This document shows positions 1 to 8,414 of a stretch of 64,000 nt of DNA, in pieces (the stretch's first letter is position 1; each line of letters starts with the position of its first letter). Both the position numbers and the translations under genes were made by a program. This stretch comes from Phycisphaerales bacterium UBA2396 (GTDB taxonomy: Bacteria; Planctomycetota; Phycisphaerae; Phycisphaerales; UBA1924): assembly GCA_002343325.1 (NCBI GenBank), contig DDSG01000091.1, positions 1 to 64,000 on the forward strand. Direction: 5' to 3'. The notes beneath the pieces were generated by a model. The model did not search any database. It saw only the letters and a list, made by a program, of their open reading frames with translations, and was not told the origin of the DNA.

Positions 1-51
1 CTTCTCGTCCGGGTGCATGATCGCCCACCACATCAGGCCCCGATCGCCCGC
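1..51. repeat. Direct repeat copy 1 (with 158-208)
   Basis: The first 51 bases match 158-208 with one mismatch (45 identical bases, one difference, then five identical). The offset is 157 bp, not a multiple of three, so the two copies are read in different frames of the same coding region. The copy touches the window edge, so its full length is unknown. Confidence 0.9.
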
Positions 52-586
52 TCCCCGAGGCGATCGCCAGCCCCGCGACCGACAGCATCCCGCCCGTCGC
101 CCGCCCGTCGTTCTCCCGCATCCGCGATGCCGCCGACTCCATCGCCGCCTGCCGGCCCTTCTCGTCCGGGTGCATGATCGCCCACCACATCAGGCCCCGA
201 TCACCCGCGTCGCTCTTGCTCTCGCGAAGCGTCTTCAGCACCGCATCTCGCACGTCCGCTCGCTCCTCCGCGAACACCTCGAGAAGACTCGCGAACATCC
301 ACGCCTCGCGGTACGCCGACAGCTTCTCAAGCCCGGCCTCCCGCGTCGGAGCGTGGTTCTTGGACCCAAAGTGCGTCGCGCGGAGTTTACGCAGTTCCTT
401 CTGCAGCGCCAGTTCCCGCTTCCGCTGCTCCTTCCACGCCCGAAGACGCGGATCGTTCGGGTCCTTCGCCAGCCCGCGGATGAACTCCGGCACGTCCGCC
501 TGCGCGGCCGCCACTCGCGGCGTCATCAAGGCCGACAGCCCGGCCAGCAAGGCCACCGCCGGCAACATCCTCGTTCGTGCGCGCAT
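1..586 (-). CDS. Secreted helical protein of unknown function, 3' end beyond window
   Basis: Runs from ATG at 586 off the window edge, about 195 codons visible. The N-terminus (MRARTRMLPAVALLAGLSAL...) is a signal peptide with a likely AxA cleavage site near residue 28. After it come charged helices (LAKDPNDPRLRAWKEQRKRE) and a unit VRDAVLKTLRES...MWWAIMHP that looks HEAT-like. A GGAGA sequence sits 7 nt before the ATG. I do not recognise the family. The final visible codons cover the out-of-frame copy of the direct repeat, so the last 16 residues may be an artefact or a frameshifted duplication. Confidence 0.6.
   Translation of the reverse strand, partial: MRARTRMLPAVALLAGLSALMTPRVAAAQADVPEFIRGLAKDPNDPRLRAWKEQRKRELALQKELRKLRATHFGSKNHAPTREAGLEKLSAYREAWMFASLLEVFAEERADVRDAVLKTLRESKSDAGDRGLMWWAIMHPDEKGRQAAMESAASRMRENDGRATGGMLSVAGLAIASGSGRSGPDVVGDHAPGRE
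158..208. repeat. Direct repeat copy 2 (with 1-51)
   Basis: Second copy of the 51-bp repeat. In the minus-strand gene this copy encodes GDRGLMWWAIMHPDEK in frame. Copy 1 would encode the same peptide only in a shifted frame. Confidence 0.9.
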
Positions 587-631
587 GCCGCTTCTCCGTG
601 CCGATCGGCCCTGACCGGGCCTTCCGCGCCC

Positions 632-637
632 AGAATA
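632..637 (-). promoter_or_regulatory. Putative -10 box (TATTCT) for the gene at 586
   Basis: TATTCT on the minus strand about 45 nt upstream of the ATG at 586. It would give a leader of roughly 40 nt that includes a GGCCC/GGGCC hairpin and a Shine-Dalgarno-like GGAGA. No -35 box is apparent. Confidence 0.35.
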
Positions 638-714
638 GACCAACACGCCCCGCCCAAGTTCCTGATTCGACCGATCCCGGTCCCGAATACACCCCCGCGG
701 GCTCTCGGACCTGG

Positions 715-1557
715 TCACTCCCCGCTGGCCACCATCACCACCCCGTCCTCGCCCAGCCGTTGCTTGGCCCGCTCCCCGTCGGCCCGCGTCCCGTACCGAC
801 CGACCCGAACCATGTAGATCGGCTTGCCGTCCTTGGTCCCCCGCACGACCCGGGGGTTTGCGAGCCCAGCCGCCGAGGCCTTGGGCTGCAGGGCGGCCGC
901 CTTGGCCATGGCCCTCTGGTAGTCGCCGAAGGCCCCAACCTGGACCGTGAACGATCCCCCCTCATTGGGCGTACCCGTCGTGATGGTGGACAGTCGGGCG
1001 TCGATCTGGGCCCGCAGGTCGCGGTCGCGGACCCAGGCCTGCTGGGCCCGCTGGTACATCTCGCGGGCTTGTGCGCCCTTGCCCAGCGCCTGCATCGAAT
1101 CGCCGCAGAACATCGCGGCGCGGGCCTTGTCGTCGCCTTCGAGCTTGTCGACCGCGCCGGTGAGCAGGTCGACCGCCTCGGTGTGGCGGCTCTTGCGCTG
1201 GGCGAGCATGGCGAGCGTGGCCCCGGCGGTGCCGGAGATCTTGCTGTCGGGGTTCTGGATGAGGGGCTTGAGCCAGCGCTGGGCGTCGGTCTCCTTCTCG
1301 AGGGCGGCTGAGGCGAGGCCGGCGGTCAGGGCGGCCTTGTCTCGCTCGCGGCCGGAGGAGGTCGCGTACGCCGCGGCCGCCGCGTCGTAGGCCTTGACGT
1401 ACTCCCGGCGCTGGTACAGAGCCTGGTAGTCGGATCCGCCGGATGGGGCGGCGCCGCCACCTCCGCCCGAGGCGCACCCGCCGAGCACGACGAGCAGAGC
1501 CAGAGCGAGCGAGCGAGCGAACAGGCGGGAAGTGCTGCGGATCAAATCGTCCGTCAT
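715..1557 (-). CDS. SPOR-domain lipoprotein with TPR-like middle
   Basis: 280 aa. The N-terminus is a lipoprotein signal with lipobox VLGGC (Cys28) followed by a Gly/Ser-rich linker. The middle (about 45-190) is alanine-rich helical repeat of TPR type (LYQRREYVKAYDAAAAAY, AREMYQRAQQAW). The C-terminal 75 residues form a SPOR domain (SFTVQVGAFGDYQRAMAKAA ... YMVRVGRYGTRADGERAKQR), a fold that binds denuded septal peptidoglycan. It is therefore probably an envelope lipoprotein at the division site or cell wall. ATG at 1557 is chosen because the lipoprotein signal starts there; an upstream in-frame extension would cross the divergent promoter. Divergent from the acyl-CoA synthetase gene. Confidence 0.85.
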   Translation of the reverse strand: MTDDLIRSTSRLFARSLALALLVVLGGCASGGGGGAAPSGGSDYQALYQRREYVKAYDAAAAAYATSSGRERDKAALTAGLASAALEKETDAQRWLKPLIQNPDSKISGTAGATLAMLAQRKSRHTEAVDLLTGAVDKLEGDDKARAAMFCGDSMQALGKGAQAREMYQRAQQAWVRDRDLRAQIDARLSTITTGTPNEGGSFTVQVGAFGDYQRAMAKAAALQPKASAAGLANPRVVRGTKDGKPIYMVRVGRYGTRADGERAKQRLGEDGVVMVASGE

Positions 1558-1613
1558 CACGTGGGTGTCCTCGGAGGTTCGGCGGCCGATGCGACGCGGC
1601 GGGATATCGGCTG

Positions 1614-1620
1614 TAGCATA
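1614..1620. promoter_or_regulatory. Overlapping divergent -10 boxes (TAGCATA/TATGCTA)
   Basis: TAGCAT on the plus strand (toward the acyl-CoA synthetase) and TATGCT on the minus strand (toward the SPOR lipoprotein) occupy the same seven bases. Predicted leaders are about 35 nt and 50 nt. This is one of two such shared boxes in the window. Confidence 0.5.
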
Positions 1621-1660
1621 CCCGCCCCGCGCGTCCCGCGCGATCAAGGAAGGAGCCCGC

Positions 1661-3136
1661 GTGAGCGTCCATTGGCCGATTCTTCGCCGCTGTCTGATGA
1701 GCCCCGGACGCATCGCCACGGTCGACGATCGGGGGCAGCGCAAGGCCGCCGAGTTGCTCGTCGGCGCCATGTACATCGCCGAATACCTCGCGCCCCGGTG
1801 CAAGACCAAAACGGTCGCGATGATGCTCCCCACGGGGGCTGCGTTCCCCGTGGCCGCCCTTGCCGGGTGGATGCTGGGCAAGACCGTGGTGCCGCTCAAC
1901 TACCTGCTCAAGCGGGAGGAGCTTCAATACGTCATCGATGACTGCGGCACAGACACGATCGTCACCGCGCAGCCCATGCTCGATTTCATGGGATACACCC
2001 CGCGGGCGGAGAGAGTGATCACGCTCGACACGCTGTCGTTCTCGGGGATGCCCGAGCCGCGCTGGCCCGCGACCGCAAGCGACGACGATCTGGCGGTCAT
2101 GCTGTACACCTCGGGCACCAGCGGGCGTCCCAAGGGCGTCATGCTGACGCACGGGAACATCGCCGCGAACATCCAGCAAATCCAGGACTTTGTTCACTTC
2201 ACGCCCCAGGACGTGATGCTGGGCGTGCTCCCGCAGTTTCACAGCTTCGGGATGACGGTGCTGACGCTGCTCCCGCTGACCTTCGGGCTCAAGGCGGTCT
2301 ACACCGCCCGGTTTGTGCCGCAGAAGATCGTGAAGCTGATGCGGGATCATCGCCCGACGATTTTCGTGGCGATCCCGTCGATGTACGCCGCGCTGCTGTC
2401 GATCAAGGACGCGACGCCGGAGGACTTTGCGTCGCTCAAGTTCATCGTCTCGGGGGGCGAACCCCTGCCCGACGCGGTGGCGACGCGCTTTTACGAGCGG
2501 TTCGGGAAGCGGATCAACGAGGGGTACGGGCTGACCGAATCGAGCCCGGTGACCAACTGGTGCAGGCCCGACGAGCACCGTCCGCACTCGGTGGGCCGGG
2601 CCCTGCCTCGGATCATCGAGCGGATCGTGGACCCCGCCACAGGCCGCGACATGCCCCCCAACGCCGACGGCGAGGTCTGGATCAAGGGCCCCAACATCAT
2701 GCGCGGGTACTACGGCCTGCCCGCGGAAACGGCCAAGGCGCTCTCGCCCGACGGATACCTCCGCACGGGCGACATGGGGCGGCTCGATCCGGACGGGCAT
2801 CTATACATCACGGGCCGAATCAAGGAAATGCTCATCATCGGCGGCGAGAACGTTTTCCCTCGCGAGATCGAGGAGGTGCTCGATCGCCATCCGTCGATCA
2901 ACGCGTCGGGCGTCGTCGGGCTGCATGATCACATGCGCGGAGAAGTTCCCGTCGCGTTCGTCGAGCTGCGCGAGGGGGAGGCGTTTGATCGGCAGAGCGT
3001 GCTGAACCACTGCCGCGCCAATCTCGCGGGGTACAAGGTGCCCGCCGAGATCCGAGTACTCGAGCAGCTTCCGAGGAACCCCACGGGCAAGATCATGCGC
3101 CGAGAGCTCAAGGCGATGCTGGCCCAGAAGTCCTGA
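1661..3136 (+). CDS. AMP-forming acyl-CoA synthetase (class I adenylate-forming)
   Basis: 491 aa. Activates a carboxylic acid, probably a fatty acid, as acyl-AMP and then acyl-CoA. The family motifs are in order: phosphate-binding loop YTSGTSGRPKG (about 148), GYGLTESSP (about 290), YLRTGDMGRLDPDG, hinge GRIKEMLIIGGENVFPRE, and near the C-terminus NPTGKIMRREL with the catalytic lysine. Length and motifs fit long-chain fatty-acid-CoA ligases, but the substrate cannot be read from sequence. GTG at 1661 is chosen because a strong AAGGAAGG Shine-Dalgarno lies 7-8 nt upstream; an ATG at 1697 is possible. Ends convergently, 12 bp from the moxR gene. Confidence 0.9.
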   Translation: MSVHWPILRRCLMSPGRIATVDDRGQRKAAELLVGAMYIAEYLAPRCKTKTVAMMLPTGAAFPVAALAGWMLGKTVVPLNYLLKREELQYVIDDCGTDTIVTAQPMLDFMGYTPRAERVITLDTLSFSGMPEPRWPATASDDDLAVMLYTSGTSGRPKGVMLTHGNIAANIQQIQDFVHFTPQDVMLGVLPQFHSFGMTVLTLLPLTFGLKAVYTARFVPQKIVKLMRDHRPTIFVAIPSMYAALLSIKDATPEDFASLKFIVSGGEPLPDAVATRFYERFGKRINEGYGLTESSPVTNWCRPDEHRPHSVGRALPRIIERIVDPATGRDMPPNADGEVWIKGPNIMRGYYGLPAETAKALSPDGYLRTGDMGRLDPDGHLYITGRIKEMLIIGGENVFPREIEEVLDRHPSINASGVVGLHDHMRGEVPVAFVELREGEAFDRQSVLNHCRANLAGYKVPAEIRVLEQLPRNPTGKIMRRELKAMLAQKS

Positions 3137-3148
3137 GCCCGCGAGCGG

Positions 3149-4198
3149 TCAGGCTGACTCGATCGGGAGCGTGTCGGCGAGGTTGGTCACGATCGAATCG
3201 GCGGTGATCCCCTCGGCGTGCGCCTCGAAGTTGAGGATGAGCCGGTGCCGGAGCGACGGGAGCGCCACCGCGCGAACGTCGTCGGTCGACACGGCGGGTC
3301 GCCCGTCGAGCAGCGCGCGGCACTTGGCGGCGAGCACGATGGTCTGGGCCGCACGGGGGCTCGCCCCGAGCCTCACGTACTTCTTCACCATGGGCGTGGC
3401 GAACGACTCGCCGCCTTCATCCACGGGCTGCGTCGCCAGCACCATGCGAACAGCGTAATCCTGCACGCTGGGGGCGATCGCCACGCGACGCACCAGTCGC
3501 TGATGCTCCATGATCCGTTCGGCCGTCAGCACGGGTGAAACGTCCGCGTCCGTCCCCGACGTGGTGCGGGTGAGAATCTCCGTCAGGTCCGCCCGGCGCG
3601 GGGCCGGCACCAGGAGCTTGAAGAAGAACCGGTCGAGCTGCGCCTCCGGCAGCGGGTAGGTTCCCTCCTGCTCGACGGGGTTCTGCGTCGCCATCACCAG
3701 GAACGGGCTCGGCAGCGCGTGCGTCTCGCCGCCCACCGTCACGCTCCGCTCCTGCATCGCTTCGAGCAACGCCGACTGCGTCTTGGGCGTCGCGCGGTTG
3801 ATCTCGTCGGCGAGCACGATCTGCGCAAAGAGAGGCCCGCGCTGGAACTTGAACTCGCGCCGCCGCCGCCCGCCTTCGTCCTCAAGCTCGTGCACCACCG
3901 TCGTGCCCGTGATGTCGGCGGGCATCAGATCGGGCGTGAACTGCACGCGAGCAAACGACAGCGAGAGCGCCCGCGACAAAGAACGGATGAGCAGCGTCTT
4001 GCCAACCCCGGGGACGCCCTCGAGCAGCACGTGCCCGCCCACGAACAGGCAGGTCAGCACTCCCTCGACGATCGCCGATTGGCCCACGACGACACGACCC
4101 ACCTGCTCCCGCACGGCGGAAAAATCGGCTTTGAACCGCTCCGCCGCCGTGCGAACCTCTTCAACAGAACCGGGCAAACCGCTGGAAAGTGTGCTCAT
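3149..4198 (-). CDS. MoxR-family AAA+ ATPase
   Basis: 349 aa. Walker A GVPGVGKT at residues 61-68, Walker B IVLADEINRATP, sensor 1 MATQNPVEQEGTYPLPEAQ and the arginine-rich lid domain of the MoxR/RavA group. These chaperone-like ATPases usually work with DUF58/von Willebrand A proteins in cofactor insertion or membrane-protein maturation. Here the DUF58 protein lies 3.2 kb away on the other strand (7418) rather than next door. Followed after 15 bp by a membrane protein in the opposite transcriptional position (4214). The start has no Shine-Dalgarno but has a TACCCT box 7 nt upstream. Confidence 0.92.
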   Translation of the reverse strand: MSTLSSGLPGSVEEVRTAAERFKADFSAVREQVGRVVVGQSAIVEGVLTCLFVGGHVLLEGVPGVGKTLLIRSLSRALSLSFARVQFTPDLMPADITGTTVVHELEDEGGRRRREFKFQRGPLFAQIVLADEINRATPKTQSALLEAMQERSVTVGGETHALPSPFLVMATQNPVEQEGTYPLPEAQLDRFFFKLLVPAPRRADLTEILTRTTSGTDADVSPVLTAERIMEHQRLVRRVAIAPSVQDYAVRMVLATQPVDEGGESFATPMVKKYVRLGASPRAAQTIVLAAKCRALLDGRPAVSTDDVRAVALPSLRHRLILNFEAHAEGITADSIVTNLADTLPIESA

Positions 4199-4205
4199 CG
4201 CGGGG

Positions 4206-4211
4206 AGGGTA
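4206..4211 (-). promoter_or_regulatory. Putative leaderless -10 box (TACCCT) of moxR-like gene
   Basis: TACCCT on the minus strand with exactly 7 nt to the ATG at 4198, which would place the transcription start on or next to the A of the start codon. Confidence 0.45.
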
Positions 4212-4213
4212 GG

Positions 4214-4711
4214 TCAACGCACGCCCGGCCGCCCCGGGGTTGGCTTGGCGACCAGCAACGCAAAGAACGCCAGGGCCGACGCGAACGTGAGCACCCACAG
4301 TGTCTGAGCGAGATACGCGCTGTCGTGATCGGTGGAGTTGCGTTCCTTGAAGAACGCCCGGCGTTCCTCCCGCGGCACATCCGTCCGCCCGGCGAACGCG
4401 ATGTCGTACGCGACCTTCGCCTCCGGATAGTTCGCCGCCATGACAGATCGACGCCCCGCGGTCATCCCGAGCATCAGCCCCAGCACCACCGCCAGCACCA
4501 GCCCGAGCGTCCAGCCCGCCTTCATGATGCCCGCCCGCCGCGACCCCAGCCACACCAGCAACGCGCACGCGGCGACCAGTGCCGCCGCCACGCCCGGCAC
4601 GATGAGGGCCGTTGCCCGGTTCGCTTCCGCCGGCGCCCGCATGAACGCGAACACGCCGCCGCCCAGCAGCACCGCCGCGTACGCGAAGAAGACCACCAGT
4701 GTCCGACTCAT
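4214..4711 (-). CDS. Small membrane protein of unknown function
   Basis: 165 aa. Three or four hydrophobic segments lie in the first 90 residues (FFAYAAVLLGGGVFAFM, ALIVPGVAAALVAACALLVW, AGWTLGLVLAVVLGLMLGM), followed by a charged stretch (REERRAFFKERN) and a last membrane helix (LWVLTFASALAFFALLVA). The first three helices loosely resemble the TMEM14 type, but I would not assign it. Start supported by ACGGAGG upstream of ATG 4711 and a TACGCT box at 4733-4738. Probably cotranscribed with the downstream moxR gene (gap 15 bp). Confidence 0.7.
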   Translation of the reverse strand: MSRTLVVFFAYAAVLLGGGVFAFMRAPAEANRATALIVPGVAAALVAACALLVWLGSRRAGIMKAGWTLGLVLAVVLGLMLGMTAGRRSVMAANYPEAKVAYDIAFAGRTDVPREERRAFFKERNSTDHDSAYLAQTLWVLTFASALAFFALLVAKPTPGRPGVR

Positions 4712-4732
4712 GCCGTGTCCTCCGTGCCCGGA

Positions 4733-4738
4733 GCGTAT
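4733..4738 (-). promoter_or_regulatory. Putative -10 box (TACGCT), membrane protein gene
   Basis: TACGCT on the minus strand, 21 nt before ATG 4711. It leaves a short leader that carries the ACGGAGG ribosome-binding site. Confidence 0.35.
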
Positions 4739-4772
4739 CCCACGCTTCGAACGCCGACCGCGCCGACCGGGC

Positions 4773-6359
4773 TCAAGAATGCTCGGACACGCCGAGACGA
4801 TCGCGCAGCGTGCGGGCGCTCACCGTGATCTGCACACGCTCGGCCTCCGCCATGCGATCAACATTCGCCAGGATCATGCTCATCCGCCGATTCCCCCGAA
4901 ACCTTTCCCGATGTCGGAGGAGGAAATCCCAATACAGCGTCGTGATCGGGCACGCCCTTGGCCCCGTTCGCTCCGAGGGGGTGTATCGGCACCCTTGGCA
5001 GTAATTGCTCATCCGCTCGATGTACTTCCCGCTCGCGGCGTACGGCTTGGTGCCCACGACCCCGCCGTCCGCGTGCAGCGCCATGCCCAGCGTGTTGGGC
5101 AGCGTCACCCAATCGACGCCGTCCACGTACATCCCGAGGTACCAGTCGGAGACCGCCCGGGGCGAGATTCCCGCGAGCAGGGCGAAGTTCCCGGTCACCA
5201 TGAGCCGCTGGATATGGTGCCCGAAGGCGTGATCGAGCACCTCGTTCACGCAAGCTTTGAGGCAGTTCATGTCGGTCTGCCCGGTCCAGAAGAACTCGGG
5301 CAGCGTGCCGCGAGCTTCGAGGGCGTTTCGTTCGCCATACGACTCGCCAACATGCCAGTAGACCCCGCGGATGAACTCTCGCCAGCCGATGATCTGGCGG
5401 ATGAATCCCTCGGCCGCGTTGATGGGCACGCGTCCGCTTCGGCAGGCGTCCTCGGCCGCCCGCACGCACTCTCGCGGGTCGAGCAGCTTGAGGTTCAGTG
5501 CTGCCGACAGCAGCGAGTGGGACAGAAACGCCTCGCCCCGCCACATCGCGTCCTGATGGGTTCCAAAGGTCGCGAGTCGATCGCGCACGAACGCCCCGAG
5601 CGCACGCAACGCCCCCTCGCGCGTGACAGGCCATCCCGGCCCGCGGGGACGCCCCGGCAGATCGGGCAATTGTGCTCGCACCATGCGATCGACGGCACGG
5701 GTGATCTCGTCCGCGGGTTCCCACGCGGGAGGGGCGATCAAGCCGGGTCCCGCTCGGTCGAAAGGCTCCCGATTGTCCTTGTCGAAGTTCCATTCGCCGC
5801 CCGTGGGTGAGCCGTCGGGTTCCATGAGCACGCCCAGCCGCCGCCGTTGCCAGCGGTAGAAGTGCTCCATCACGAGTTCCTTGCGACCCGTCGCCCAAGC
5901 GCTGAATTCATGGGGCGTCACGAGGAAGTGGGGGTCCTCGACCACGTCGAGCTCGACGTCGGCTTCTCTGCACGCGGCCTCGATCTCGCGCAGCACGCGC
6001 CACTCGCCCGGCCTGGTGAGGCGGACAAGCCGCGCACCGGTGCTCTCAACCGCCCGACGAACTTCGCCGCCGAAACTCTGCGTGTTGTCGCGGTCGTCGA
6101 GCGAGACATACCGAACGCGATACCCGCGATCGATCAGCCACGCAGCGTGATGCCGCATCGCCGACAGGAACATCACCGTCCGCTGGACGTGGCTTGCGAC
6201 ATGCCGGCTTTCTCGCTCGACTTCGGCGAGCAGCACCGTGACCCCGGGATCTCCCGGCTCGCCGAGCACGGGGTTGTGGCGATCGAGCTGGTCTCCCAGC
6301 ACGAGCGAGATCGTGCCGGGTTTCGCGGGCCGAGGTTGTGGGATCGATCGTGTCGCCAC
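4773..6359 (-). CDS. Iron-sulfur photolyase/cryptochrome (prokaryotic (6-4) photolyase type)
   Basis: 528 aa. Belongs to the FeS-BCP/CryPro branch of photolyases, whose characterised members repair (6-4) UV photoproducts using FAD and a [4Fe-4S] cluster. N-terminal Rossmann-like part (ISLVLGDQLDRHNPVL) without the usual antenna signature. The four cluster cysteines C366, C454, C457 and C470 have the same spacing as in Agrobacterium PhrB (88, 3 and 13 residues). Also visible: IGWREFIRGVYW, LMVTGNFALLAGISP and DWVTLPNTLGMALHADGG. The start is GTG at 6359 without a clear Shine-Dalgarno. Follows the coiled-coil gene by 48 bp on the same strand. Confidence 0.93.
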   Translation of the reverse strand: MATRSIPQPRPAKPGTISLVLGDQLDRHNPVLGEPGDPGVTVLLAEVERESRHVASHVQRTVMFLSAMRHHAAWLIDRGYRVRYVSLDDRDNTQSFGGEVRRAVESTGARLVRLTRPGEWRVLREIEAACREADVELDVVEDPHFLVTPHEFSAWATGRKELVMEHFYRWQRRRLGVLMEPDGSPTGGEWNFDKDNREPFDRAGPGLIAPPAWEPADEITRAVDRMVRAQLPDLPGRPRGPGWPVTREGALRALGAFVRDRLATFGTHQDAMWRGEAFLSHSLLSAALNLKLLDPRECVRAAEDACRSGRVPINAAEGFIRQIIGWREFIRGVYWHVGESYGERNALEARGTLPEFFWTGQTDMNCLKACVNEVLDHAFGHHIQRLMVTGNFALLAGISPRAVSDWYLGMYVDGVDWVTLPNTLGMALHADGGVVGTKPYAASGKYIERMSNYCQGCRYTPSERTGPRACPITTLYWDFLLRHRERFRGNRRMSMILANVDRMAEAERVQITVSARTLRDRLGVSEHS

Positions 6360-6407
6360 GCAGGCACTTCGTCGGCGGGCGTGCGGCGGTTTCGGGGTCG
6401 TGCCGCT

Positions 6408-7355
6408 CTAGCGGTTCGGCGCCGGGCGGTCTTCGCGTCCCGGGCGTTCGCCGCGGATCGCCTCGAGCGACACCCACTCGACCTCGCACCCGAACGCCGC
6501 ATGAGGCCCCACGAGCACCGGGAGCCCAAAGACGCCGACTTCGAGCGGCTCAGGCGAGAACTGGACCGCCGAGGTGACGACGACGCCCGCCTCGTACAGC
6601 ATCCCTTTGCCGCCGCTGCGGATGCGCTCCGCAAAGGCGCCCGGAGCTTCGCCGGAAACCTCCCCGCCGATTGGCTCGCGAGTCGCCCCGTCGAGCACGC
6701 GGTACTTGACCGCTAGCCCGCGGGGACTGGGCTCGAACTCCTCGATCCGAACTAGCCAGCGGGCCTTGCCGCGCACGGTCCGGTTCACGTCCCGCACCCA
6801 GCGTTCGATCTCGCGGAGGCGTTCGCGGCGAGCCCCCTCGTCTCGGCCCATGTCTTCCGAGAACGCCTTGACGTAACGCTCCCGCAGCACGCTCAGCATC
6901 GCGTCGGGGGATGCCAGCGGATCGTTCGGCAGCCGGGGTGACTCGGAGGTCTTGTCCCCGTCGTTGAGCCGCAGTACACGCGAGATCAGCGCACGCAGCT
7001 CCTTGATCTGCGAGGAAACACCCGCGAGATCACGCGAGAGGTCAGCGACCTGCTTCGACAGCACATCGTTCTGCTCCCGGAGCAACGCCACCTGTTCGAG
7101 CAGCAGGCGATTCTGCTCTCGCAAGGCGGCCACATCGGGCGAGTTCTCCGGCTTGGGCGCGACAGGCTCCCTGGACGGGCTCTCGGGCTGCGGCCGTTCG
7201 GCCGGCGACTCCCACGCCCACGTCGGGCTCGGAACGCCGCACAGCGCAACGAGCATCAGGGCGATCCTCATTCCGCCGCGGGAGCCGACGCCTTTGCCCT
7301 TGCGGGGTGCGGGCGTGCGGCGGTGGGGGGGGAAGGCGGGGTCGTGCTGCGTCAT
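6408..7355 (-). CDS. Secreted coiled-coil protein, function unknown
   Basis: 315 aa. Residues 29-48 (MRIALMLVALCGVPSPTWA) look like a signal peptide, preceded by a basic extension if translation starts at 7355. Then a proline-rich linker, a leucine-zipper coiled coil (about 73-125, LREQNRLLLEQVALLREQN), and a C-terminal domain of about 150 residues ending at VEWVSLEAIRGERP that I do not recognise. ATG 7355 has a strong GAGGAGG ribosome site 7 nt upstream; ATG 7271 would start exactly at the signal peptide but lacks one. Divergent from the DUF58 gene through a shared -10 box. Confidence 0.75.
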   Translation of the reverse strand: MTQHDPAFPPHRRTPAPRKGKGVGSRGGMRIALMLVALCGVPSPTWAWESPAERPQPESPSREPVAPKPENSPDVAALREQNRLLLEQVALLREQNDVLSKQVADLSRDLAGVSSQIKELRALISRVLRLNDGDKTSESPRLPNDPLASPDAMLSVLRERYVKAFSEDMGRDEGARRERLREIERWVRDVNRTVRGKARWLVRIEEFEPSPRGLAVKYRVLDGATREPIGGEVSGEAPGAFAERIRSGGKGMLYEAGVVVTSAVQFSPEPLEVGVFGLPVLVGPHAAFGCEVEWVSLEAIRGERPGREDRPAPNR

Positions 7356-7380
7356 GGTTCGGCCTCCTCGAGAGCCGGCG

Positions 7381-7387
7381 TACTCTA
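7381..7387. promoter_or_regulatory. Overlapping divergent -10 boxes (TACTCTA/TAGAGTA)
   Basis: TACTCT (plus, toward DUF58) and TAGAGT (minus, toward the coiled-coil gene) share seven bases, as at 1614-1620. Predicted leaders are about 24 and 20 nt. Confidence 0.45.
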
Positions 7388-7417
7388 GGAATTGCTTCAG
7401 GCCCCCGCGATTGCACC

Positions 7418-8398
7418 ATGATCATCCGCGCCGCCGAACAACGCCCCGCCTCGCTCGACGCCCTGCTGCCCCCGTCGCTGGCGGCCAAGCTCGACCGTCT
7501 CGACATCCTCTCCCGCAAAATCTTCGCCGGCAAGCTCCCTGGAGAACGTCGCAGCAAACGCCGAGGACGCAGCGTCGAGTTCGATGACTTCCGCAACTAC
7601 ACCGCCGGCGATGATCTCCGCCACATCGATTGGAACGTCTACGCCAGGCTCGATCGCCTGTTCATCAAGCTCTTCCGCGAGGAAGAGGACCTCAACCTCT
7701 CCATCGCCGTCGACGCCTCGGCCTCCATGGAGTCCGGCTCGCCCAACAAGCTGGTCTTCGCCCACCAGGTCGCCATGGCGCTCGCCTACATCGGGCTCGT
7801 CAAGCAGAACCGCGTCCAGGTCGCCTCGTTCGGCCCCGGGGGCGTCCGCCAGCTCGCCCCGCTCCGCGGCCGTTCGGGCATCGCGAGGGTCTCCGCCTTC
7901 CTGCTCGAGTCGGTCAAGGAGTCGCCCCTCAACGCCCAGCCGACCGGTGCGCCGGCCAACGACCTGAATTCCTCACTCCGCCAGATCGCGATGAACCGAT
8001 CGGGCCGGGGTGTCATGATCGTGCTCTCCGACTTTCTTGTCCCCGGCGGGCCCGCCGCGCTGCAGCCCGCCATCAACGCGCTCGCCGCCGCGGGTTCCGC
8101 CGCGTACGACACCGCCCTGCTCCAGATCCTCGCACCGGCCGAGATCAACCCCGCGACCGAGTCCGAATCAGGACTCGTGGGCGATCTGCGCCTCACGGAC
8201 GTTGAATCCGGGCACGCCGCCGAAGTGACCGTGTCCGCCGCGCTGCTCGCCCGGTATCGCGCCAATCTCGACGCCTACACCGCCGGGTTGCGTCAGGCCG
8301 CCGCCGCCCGAGGAATTGCCTGCTTCCTCGTCCCTTCGGACGTGCCCGTCGAAACGCTGGTGCTCGATTCCCTCCGCCGCGGCGGGATCCTCCGCTAA
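7418..8398 (+). CDS. DUF58 domain protein (von Willebrand A-like)
   Basis: 326 aa. Carries the DUF58 signature SVEFDDFRNYTAGDDLRHID followed by WNVYARLDRLFIKLF, then a VWA-like fold with a degenerate metal site (IAVDASASMESG in the DxSxS position). DUF58 proteins are the usual partners of MoxR ATPases, so a role with the MoxR protein at 3149-4198 is likely although the genes are not adjacent. No membrane segment is visible. ATG 7418 starts the conserved N-terminus; a longer upstream reading frame lacks similarity and would overlap the divergent promoter. Ends convergently with the histidine kinase. Confidence 0.88.
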   Translation: MIIRAAEQRPASLDALLPPSLAAKLDRLDILSRKIFAGKLPGERRSKRRGRSVEFDDFRNYTAGDDLRHIDWNVYARLDRLFIKLFREEEDLNLSIAVDASASMESGSPNKLVFAHQVAMALAYIGLVKQNRVQVASFGPGGVRQLAPLRGRSGIARVSAFLLESVKESPLNAQPTGAPANDLNSSLRQIAMNRSGRGVMIVLSDFLVPGGPAALQPAINALAAAGSAAYDTALLQILAPAEINPATESESGLVGDLRLTDVESGHAAEVTVSAALLARYRANLDAYTAGLRQAAAARGIACFLVPSDVPVETLVLDSLRRGGILR

Positions 8399-8414
8399 AG
8401 GGCCCGCACCATTC

